The position numbers and the translations under genes were made by a program. A DNA stretch of 38,307 nucleotides from Bacillaceae bacterium SAS-127 (GTDB lineage Bacteria > Bacillota > Bacilli > Bacillales > Domibacillaceae): the NCBI GenBank assembly GCA_002261155.1, contig NKXN01000015.1, positions 1 to 38,307 of the forward strand, given 5' to 3'. Below are positions 33,038-38,307 of this stretch, piece after piece (the first letter of the stretch is position 1; each line of letters begins with the position of its first letter). Under the pieces are notes generated by a model, which ran no database searches, was not told the origin of the DNA, and saw only the letters and a program-made list of their open reading frames with translations.

Positions 33038-34173
33038 GATTTGGCCCTCTTTCGATTAACGAAAAACATCGACGTATATAGGCTAATCGGAATCGTCAAC
33101 ACGATACCAATTGCTCCCGCCAAAGCTCTAGCTATTTCCAATGAAAGCGTCATGGAAAAAGTGAAGCCCAATGGCACCCCATTCTTCAAGTATAAAATAA
33201 GCACCGGAATCGAACCACTAATATAAGCAAAAAACAAAATACTCGTGATCGTTCCCATAATGTTTCTTCCAATATCCAGCCCTGACGTTTTCAATGCTTT
33301 CATCGACATGTTAGGATTCTTTTCATGCAACTCAAAGATCGAAGAAGACATCGTAATCGCCACATCCATGACCGCTCCTAGAGACCCAATCAATAACCCT
33401 GCCATAAACACTAAGTGGTACGGACGAGTCAAAAATTGCATCTCTTCATAGTGCAGACCATTTTCAGCAGTTACCCACATCGCCAAATAAGTAATCAACA
33501 AAGAAGTAAATGTTCCCATTAAAGTTGTCACAATGGCTGCATACGTTTTTTCATTCAACCCGTTAACGAGCACTAGCGAAATGATCGTAAAAAGAATCGC
33601 AGTGATCCCACATATCCATAGTAAACTCTGAGTCGTGCTATTCACATAAACATCCAATGCATAGGACAACAAAACGGCGTTAAGAGCGAAACTAATAATA
33701 GAGAGCACCCCTTGCCTTTGGCCGACGATCAGCAAAGTAAAGAGAAACACCCAACCAATGATGACAATATATTTATCCCGTTTGACATTCGTTATATGTC
33801 CAGTTAAATTCGCTTCTTCATTGGTACGTTTATCAAGCGCCACAAACAACTCATTTCCCACTTGATACGCTTGATCATAAACCCCTGACAACGAGTACTT
33901 GTTCGTTAAATCGATATGCTGCCCTTTTTCCTCTCCATTTTGGATGACAGCCGTAATCTTCTGCGTAACTAGCTGGTCTTTATTATGATGCTCATCCGTC
34001 ATTTCCACTGTATCTTCTACACTCGTATCAATCACTTTAGCGATTGGACGATCATAGAGGAAGTGATTGTGATAAACAAACACAACAGAGCTAATAAAAC
34101 AAAGCGCAACCAAAATAAGAAAAATAATTTTCCCTCTAGTCATTTCCTTTAACTTATTTACAAAACCATTCAA
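33034..34173 (-). CDS. YibE/F family membrane protein, long partner
   Basis: After one N-terminal helix (about 15-35 of the longer frame's residues 38-58) comes an extracytoplasmic beta-rich domain of about 110 residues (VIDTSVEDTVEM to NLTGHITNVK), then seven or eight helices with the YibE/F motif GSLGAVMDVAITMSSSIFEL and SGLDIGRNIMGTITSILFFA. The start is uncertain: TTG 34173 has CTGGGGG 7 bp before it and is chosen; the frame is open to 34245, and an ATG at about 34143 also exists. About 379 residues. First gene of the pair. Confidence 0.8.
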   Translation of the reverse strand: MNGFVNKLKEMTRGKIIFLILVALCFISSVVFVYHNHFLYDRPIAKVIDTSVEDTVEMTDEHHNKDQLVTQKITAVIQNGEEKGQHIDLTNKYSLSGVYDQAYQVGNELFVALDKRTNEEANLTGHITNVKRDKYIVIIGWVFLFTLLIVGQRQGVLSIISFALNAVLLSYALDVYVNSTTQSLLWICGITAILFTIISLVLVNGLNEKTYAAIVTTLMGTFTSLLITYLAMWVTAENGLHYEEMQFLTRPYHLVFMAGLLIGSLGAVMDVAITMSSSIFELHEKNPNMSMKALKTSGLDIGRNIMGTITSILFFAYISGSIPVLILYLKNGVPLGFTFSMTLSLEIARALAGAIGIVLTIPISLYTSMFFVNRKRAKS

Positions 34174-34253
34174 CAAAAAACCCCCAGCCATCATGATGAA
34201 ATTTAATGTAGCACTTAAATGTATTCGTTTCAAGGATTTAGGCAAACAGAAAT

Positions 34254-34285
34254 ACCCCTTGCCACGAATGTTCGTGTGGCAAGGG
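34254..34285. other. Hairpin between the YibE/F and phosphatase genes
   Basis: CCTTGCCAC and GTGGCAAGG form a 9-bp stem around a ten-base loop. Neither strand has a good T-run after it, so it may be a weak terminator for the phosphatase side or only an RNA structure in the leader of the YibE/F genes. Confidence 0.5.
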
Positions 34286-34317
34286 AGCGTCTTCTATCTT
34301 TTTCACTCTTATAAAGG

Positions 34318-34893
34318 TTAATCTAAATGGATGGCACAATTATATACTTCTAAATCCCAGCCGTTTTCTAGCTTTCTCATTTTAGTAATGGATGTATTTT
34401 TGAGAAAACCTGCCATGCTCGAATGTGGCACTAATTCTTTTAGAAGATGCTTAATAAAGGAACCATGACTAACGATTAAGATATGTTTGTCAGGATATTT
34501 ATATGTCATTTCTTCAATAAAAGGTAAGGCCCTTGCTTTAACACTTTCCGCACTTTCGATTCCAAGATCGAACTCTCTCCAGTCATTTCCCCATGTTGAA
34601 ATTCGTTCTGCTTCAGTTGTTCCTTCAATTTGGCCACCGCTCACTTCACGAAGTCTAGAGTCGAAATGAATGTCTATATTTTCAATACTTTCTCCTATTA
34701 TTTCAGCCGTTTGCTTTGCCCTTAGCAAATCACTAGAATAAATGAAATCCCAATTTTCTGTAGCTAAACGTTCTGCTAGTTTACGAGCATCAGAGAATCC
34801 GTCTTGATCAAGTGGAATATCGGCATTCCCTTGTGCCCTTCCTTCTTTATTCCAATGTGTGCTACCATGGCGAATAATTCCTAGTGTTGTCAT
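34318..34893 (-). CDS. Histidine phosphatase family protein (PhoE/GpmB type)
   Basis: A cytoplasmic phosphatase of 191 residues. The phosphohistidine motif LGIIRHGSTHWN places the nucleophile at His8, with Arg7 beside it; the second catalytic histidine is in LIVSHGSFIKHLL near 150, and the acid is the Glu in REVSGGQIEG near 84. The N-terminal pattern RHGSTHWNKEGRAQGNADIP fits broad-specificity phosphatases rather than glycolytic phosphoglycerate mutase. ATG 34893 has AGGAGG in front (AATTAGGAGGATACAAAATG context). Stands alone; the neighbours are unrelated. Confidence 0.85.
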   Translation of the reverse strand: MTTLGIIRHGSTHWNKEGRAQGNADIPLDQDGFSDARKLAERLATENWDFIYSSDLLRAKQTAEIIGESIENIDIHFDSRLREVSGGQIEGTTEAERISTWGNDWREFDLGIESAESVKARALPFIEEMTYKYPDKHILIVSHGSFIKHLLKELVPHSSMAGFLKNTSITKMRKLENGWDLEVYNCAIHLD

Positions 34894-35051
34894 TTTGTAT
34901 CCTCCTAATCTGTATTATATTTCTCTATAACGTAAGATTTCCTTCAAAAGGTTGGTGTGCATTCACTAATTCAATGACTTTGTTTTGCAACTGTCTACTC
35001 GACTAACTGTACTTCACTTTGTTGGTCAAAATCTTTTAATATACCATCGAG

Positions 35052-35669
35052 CTACTTTACACATTTCTTCAAATCCTGCATAGTGTATATTTCATCACAA
35101 ATTTTCGTTAAAATAGCCTTTTCATGACTAATAACAATTAACCCTATCTTTCTCTCTTTGCAAATATTCAATAAAGCTCGCCAAATTTGCACTTGCGTTA
35201 TACTATCAAACATCGTTGTAATTTCATCAGCAATAATATATTTAGTTTGCGGGTGTAACGCTCGTACAATCGAAAATCGTTGAAGTTCACCACCTGATAG
35301 CTCTATCGGCCAACGCGATAACCACTCTTCCTTTATACCAAATTGCTCTAACAACGACCTTGACGGGGTATAGCTTTCAGTTAAAATATCTTTCATTTTC
35401 CAATGTGGATTCACAGATTTTTCTGAATGTTGCAAGATAAGCTGTACAGGATTAAAGCTTTTTTTGTCTACTACATCTTGGTTAATCAAAATTCTTCCTT
35501 TTTGATAAGGTAAATGGCCTGCAAGCACTTTACCTAACGTTGTTTTACCGCAACCACTCAACCCAGAGATACCTACAACTTCGCCTGGTTTGACCGTTAA
35601 ATATACGTCCTCAAAAAGCCACCTTTGGTTATCATAAGAAAACCCAATATTTTCACATTGTAACATCAT
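35052..35669 (-). CDS. ABC importer ATP-binding protein 2 (DppF/NikE/CntF type), short
   Basis: The second ATPase of a peptide/nickel-type importer, 205 residues, shorter than the usual 250-330 because the C-terminal oligopeptide-type extension is absent. All nucleotide motifs are present: Walker A GLSGCGKTT (36-44), Q-loop Gln80, signature LSGGE (124-128), Walker B with Glu149 (YIIADE), D-loop Asp155, and H-loop His182. ATG 35669 or 35666 follows GGAGGG. Overlaps the preceding ATPase gene by 17 bp. Small NikE/CntF-like ATPases point to a metal or metallophore importer, but peptide uptake cannot be excluded. Confidence 0.85.
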   Translation of the reverse strand: MMLQCENIGFSYDNQRWLFEDVYLTVKPGEVVGISGLSGCGKTTLGKVLAGHLPYQKGRILINQDVVDKKSFNPVQLILQHSEKSVNPHWKMKDILTESYTPSRSLLEQFGIKEEWLSRWPIELSGGELQRFSIVRALHPQTKYIIADEITTMFDSITQVQIWRALLNICKERKIGLIVISHEKAILTKICDEIYTMQDLKKCVK

Positions 35670-36462
35670 CTAAGCCCTCCGCAGTCAAAAAATCATTAGT
35701 AGGCAATGCTCGCCACAACGCCTTCGCATAAGATGTTTTTAACTGCTCACCTGCTCCTTCAAACTTATTAGCAGATGCTGTTTCAATCGCAGTACCATCC
35801 TTCATTATAGTTACTCTATCACTAATAGCTAGCGCAGATATAATATCATGTGTAATGAGTAATACTGCCATACCATTATCAGCAAATTCGCGTAGTTGCT
35901 TTAGCACCTTATCTAAAGCTTCAGCATGGATACCAGGTGTAGGTTCATCTGCGATTACTAACTCTACGCTATCTCTAACACTAGTAGCAAACAGCACACG
36001 ACGAAGCATCCCCCCTGATAGTTGAAAAGGGTATAAATCACCATCTTGCTTTTGTAAATCATATGCCTCAAACAACGATTCTTGAATTTTTTTCTTATCC
36101 TTTTTAGGCAAACCGATTTGCACCTGATTCTTCACTTTCATTAAGGGATCTAAATAATTAATAGATTGTGGAATGAAAGCCATTTTTTCACCTTGCAACT
36201 GCTTAATCTTTTTTGGCACAAGTGGTTCACCATCATAATACATCTCTCCAGACATCTTAGCATTTGAGGGTAATATCCCCATAATAGCATGTGCTAACAA
36301 ACTTTTTCCTGAACCACTAGCACCCACTACAGCTAAAATCTCACCTCTATAAATCTCTATATTTAATGAGCGGACTGGTGTAACCTGCTCAATCGTTAAT
36401 TTAGGCGTATATCGCGAAAATGAAATATGTAAATCACGTATCGATAAAAATGGTTCGTTCAT
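35653..36462 (-). CDS. ABC importer ATP-binding protein 1 (DppD/NikD/CntD type)
   Basis: The first ATPase of the same importer, 269 residues. Walker A is GASGSGKS (47-54), signature LSGGM (148-152), Walker B IADEPT with Glu173, H-loop His205 (LLITHD). The D-loop reads PGIHAE, so the usual aspartate after the two-residue turn is a histidine (His179). ATG 36462 follows AAAGGTG; a GTG inside that site is rejected. The DEPTPG wording is common in nickel-type importers. It pairs with the shorter ATPase as an asymmetric dimer. Confidence 0.86.
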   Translation of the reverse strand: MNEPFLSIRDLHISFSRYTPKLTIEQVTPVRSLNIEIYRGEILAVVGASGSGKSLLAHAIMGILPSNAKMSGEMYYDGEPLVPKKIKQLQGEKMAFIPQSINYLDPLMKVKNQVQIGLPKKDKKKIQESLFEAYDLQKQDGDLYPFQLSGGMLRRVLFATSVRDSVELVIADEPTPGIHAEALDKVLKQLREFADNGMAVLLITHDIISALAISDRVTIMKDGTAIETASANKFEGAGEQLKTSYAKALWRALPTNDFLTAEGLDDVTM

Positions 36463-36475
36463 ACTAAACACCTTT

Positions 36476-37303
36476 CTATAACTTGGTTGTTGGAGGCATC
36501 CATAATAGTTTTAATGATTCACCAATATTATCAAAGCTTTTTACCAACACTATAAGTAGTGCGCCTGGAAATACAGCTAACCACCAGTCGCCTAATGAAA
36601 TATGCTTAACAGCTTCTGACAAAATTAAACCTATAGATGGTACCTGTGCAGATAATCCAAAACCTAAAAATGTCATGGAGGCTTCATGTATAATCGCATG
36701 TGGGAAAAGCAATAAAAAACCTATCATGATTTGTGGAAAAATAACAGGAAAAATATGCTTATGTAAAATATAAAAGCGTGTCTTACCTATATTTTTAGAT
36801 ATTTCAATATAATCTGCACTTTTAATCGCATTTACTTCATTTCGTATAACACGCGCTAAAGTAGGCCAGTGGGTTAAACCTACAGCTACAATTACACCTA
36901 AGGCTCCCTTACCAACAGCAAATGAAATTAATATCATAAAAATTAAATGTGGCATACCGATAAATAAATCAATTAACCATGAAATAAAACTATCTACCTT
37001 TTTCCCGAACATCGCAGCCGAAACACCAAGTCCAATTGCAAGCACTACCCCCACCAACGAGCCAATGACACCCACTAGCATCGAAAAGCTAAGCCCTTCA
37101 ATCGTTCTGATAAACATATCTCTTCCTAGCCAGTCCGTACCAAATATATGGTGTAGACTCGGAGGCTGACTTTTTTGTTTGGCATCTGTCACCAAGTTTG
37201 TACCATTCAATAGCATACTCAAAAAAAGAATAAATACAATCATACTACTAGAAAAGGCTACGCTAATAATAAGCTTTTGTTTTAAATTTGTTGCCACACC
37301 CAT
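36476..37303 (-). CDS. ABC importer permease 2 (DppC/NikC/CntC type)
   Basis: An inner membrane permease of 275 residues with about six helices. The first helix (about 13-35) is followed by the DppC-type sequence HHIFGTDWLGRDMFIRTIEG (51-70), which precedes the transmembrane core. The ATPase-coupling EAA loop is around ADYIEISKNIGKTRFYILHK. ATG 37303 has AGGAGGG 6 bp before it. It starts directly after the stop of the upstream permease gene, without overlap, and ends 14 bp before the next gene. Confidence 0.9.
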   Translation of the reverse strand: MGVATNLKQKLIISVAFSSSMIVFILFLSMLLNGTNLVTDAKQKSQPPSLHHIFGTDWLGRDMFIRTIEGLSFSMLVGVIGSLVGVVLAIGLGVSAAMFGKKVDSFISWLIDLFIGMPHLIFMILISFAVGKGALGVIVAVGLTHWPTLARVIRNEVNAIKSADYIEISKNIGKTRFYILHKHIFPVIFPQIMIGFLLLFPHAIIHEASMTFLGFGLSAQVPSIGLILSEAVKHISLGDWWLAVFPGALLIVLVKSFDNIGESLKLLWMPPTTKL

Positions 37304-38284
37304 TTATATCCCTCCTCTTTTTAATTGCGGATTAATGGCTGCATTAATAACATCTGCAATCAAGTTACCGAAGAACACAAATAATGCACCAACGATGACA
37401 ATACCTAATAATAATGGCGTATCACTTTTCAACCCTGCTTCTGTTAAAGCTGAGCCTAAACCAGGGTATGAAAATACCTGCTCTGCAAGTACCGAGCCTC
37501 CGAATAACTCACCAAAAGAAGCAAATTGAATCGTAATAGCTGGCACTATGGCATTACGAAATGCATGATTTTTTAAAATTTGCCACTTACTTTCTCCTCT
37601 AGCTTGTGCAAATAATACATACTCACTGTTTAATGCCATTATCATTTTTTCCCTTGTGTGTAAAGCAACATTAGCAATACCTAGAATACTCAAGGTTAAT
37701 ACAGGCAATATCAAATGATGTATTTTTTCACTAAGCGTCACATCTTCAGCTATGACACCTATAGGTGCTGATATACCTATCGGAAACCAACCTAACCATA
37801 CAGAAAACACTAACAATATAATTAACCCTAACCAAAATGTAGGAACAGAGACTTGTAAATACGATAACCATCGAATCATTTTATCTATTGATCTACCACG
37901 ATATAGTGCCGCAATAGTACCTAAAATAATACCTAGCACACCCGAAAGAAACCAAGAGATGAACATCAATGCAGCTGAATCCATCGCTTTATCTTTAATA
38001 ATCGCACTAACAGGTTCATGATGAATCAAAGAATTTCCCATATCTCCTGAAAGTAGGCGTTCCATCCACATGAAATATTGAATCGTCACAGGTTTATCCA
38101 AACCAAGATGCTGTTCGATTGCTGCATACTGCTCTGGGGTTATTGATGTGTCATAATCAACGCTTGCCATGACAGGGTCTACTGGGGAGTTTTTCATTAA
38201 AATAAACGTCAGTATTGAAAGCCCTATAAGTAACGAAATACCTCTTAAAACAACTTTCACTACTTGTTTTATTCTAGGATTCAC
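37304..38284 (-). CDS. ABC importer permease 1 (DppB/NikB/CntB type)
   Basis: An inner membrane permease of 326 residues. One helix near residues 10-30 is followed by the DppB-type periplasmic part (NSPVDPVMASVD, then LGLDKPVTIQYFMW) and five more helices; the EAA coupling loop is YVLFAQARGESKWQILKNHA near 225-245. The start is GTG 38284 with AAGGAG 9 bp before it, close to the right edge. A gene for the solute-binding protein is expected further right, outside the window, so the substrate cannot be fixed. Confidence 0.9.
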   Translation of the reverse strand: MNPRIKQVVKVVLRGISLLIGLSILTFILMKNSPVDPVMASVDYDTSITPEQYAAIEQHLGLDKPVTIQYFMWMERLLSGDMGNSLIHHEPVSAIIKDKAMDSAALMFISWFLSGVLGIILGTIAALYRGRSIDKMIRWLSYLQVSVPTFWLGLIILLVFSVWLGWFPIGISAPIGVIAEDVTLSEKIHHLILPVLTLSILGIANVALHTREKMIMALNSEYVLFAQARGESKWQILKNHAFRNAIVPAITIQFASFGELFGGSVLAEQVFSYPGLGSALTEAGLKSDTPLLLGIVIVGALFVFFGNLIADVINAAINPQLKRGGI

Positions 38285-38307
38285 AATAAACTACTCCTTA
38301 TATTTTT

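Overview
The window comes from an endospore-forming member of the Bacillaceae (Bacillus sensu lato). It holds a GerA-type germinant receptor operon, several sporulation genes (yutH, yhcN-type lipoprotein, lytH, yunB), strong AAGGAGG-type ribosome binding sites and typical Firmicute intrinsic terminators. Positions 8.6-25.4 kb keep the gene content and order of the Bacillus subtilis yuzD-yutI ... yutH-G-F-E-D-C-lipA-lytH ... yunB-D-E-F block, with local insertions and losses (for example no yunC). I cannot name the species.

Layout. (1) 1-480: no gene, copies of a dispersed repeat that run into a perfect terminator, then a second terminator. (2) 493-4172: gerA/B/C germinant receptor operon, whose C subunit lacks the usual lipobox cysteine. 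(3) 4209-8607: GABA catabolism cluster gabT-gabR-gabD on the minus strand, with a textbook sigma-54 (-24/-12) promoter before gabT and a repeat pair that could be the GabR enhancer site. (4) 8628-17559: yuzD and yutI (a perfect PerR-type palindrome lies on the yutI promoter), a 2-hydroxyacid dehydrogenase, yutH, yutG, yutF, yutE, small conserved genes, yutD, a YhcN/YlaJ lipoprotein gene, lipA and lytH. (5) 17588-21470: a sodium:amino-acid symporter with its 35-residue partner (metP/metS type), then an NhaC-family transporter behind a complete lysine riboswitch with promoter, aptamer and terminator. (6) 21473-25369: yunB, yunD, yunE, yunF. (7) 25620-31025: a two-gene accessory operon, a small protein whose C-terminal half looks like a ThiS/MoaD/ubiquitin beta-grasp fold followed by a 1659-residue DUF4132 (YehI/MolR-like) protein. 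(8) 31210-38284: a soluble YfmS-like chemotaxis receptor, a pair of YibE/F membrane proteins, a histidine phosphatase, and four genes of a Dpp/Nik/Cnt-type ABC importer whose binding-protein gene is not in the window.

The best candidates for something undescribed are the beta-grasp/DUF4132 pair, the PerR-type operator on the nfu-like gene yutI, the cysteine-free GerC subunit, and the repeat element that joins directly onto terminators. The gab promoter and the lysine riboswitch fit known systems well and assign functions to their genes. Many starts here are TTG, chosen because the ribosome binding site sits correctly only for that codon.
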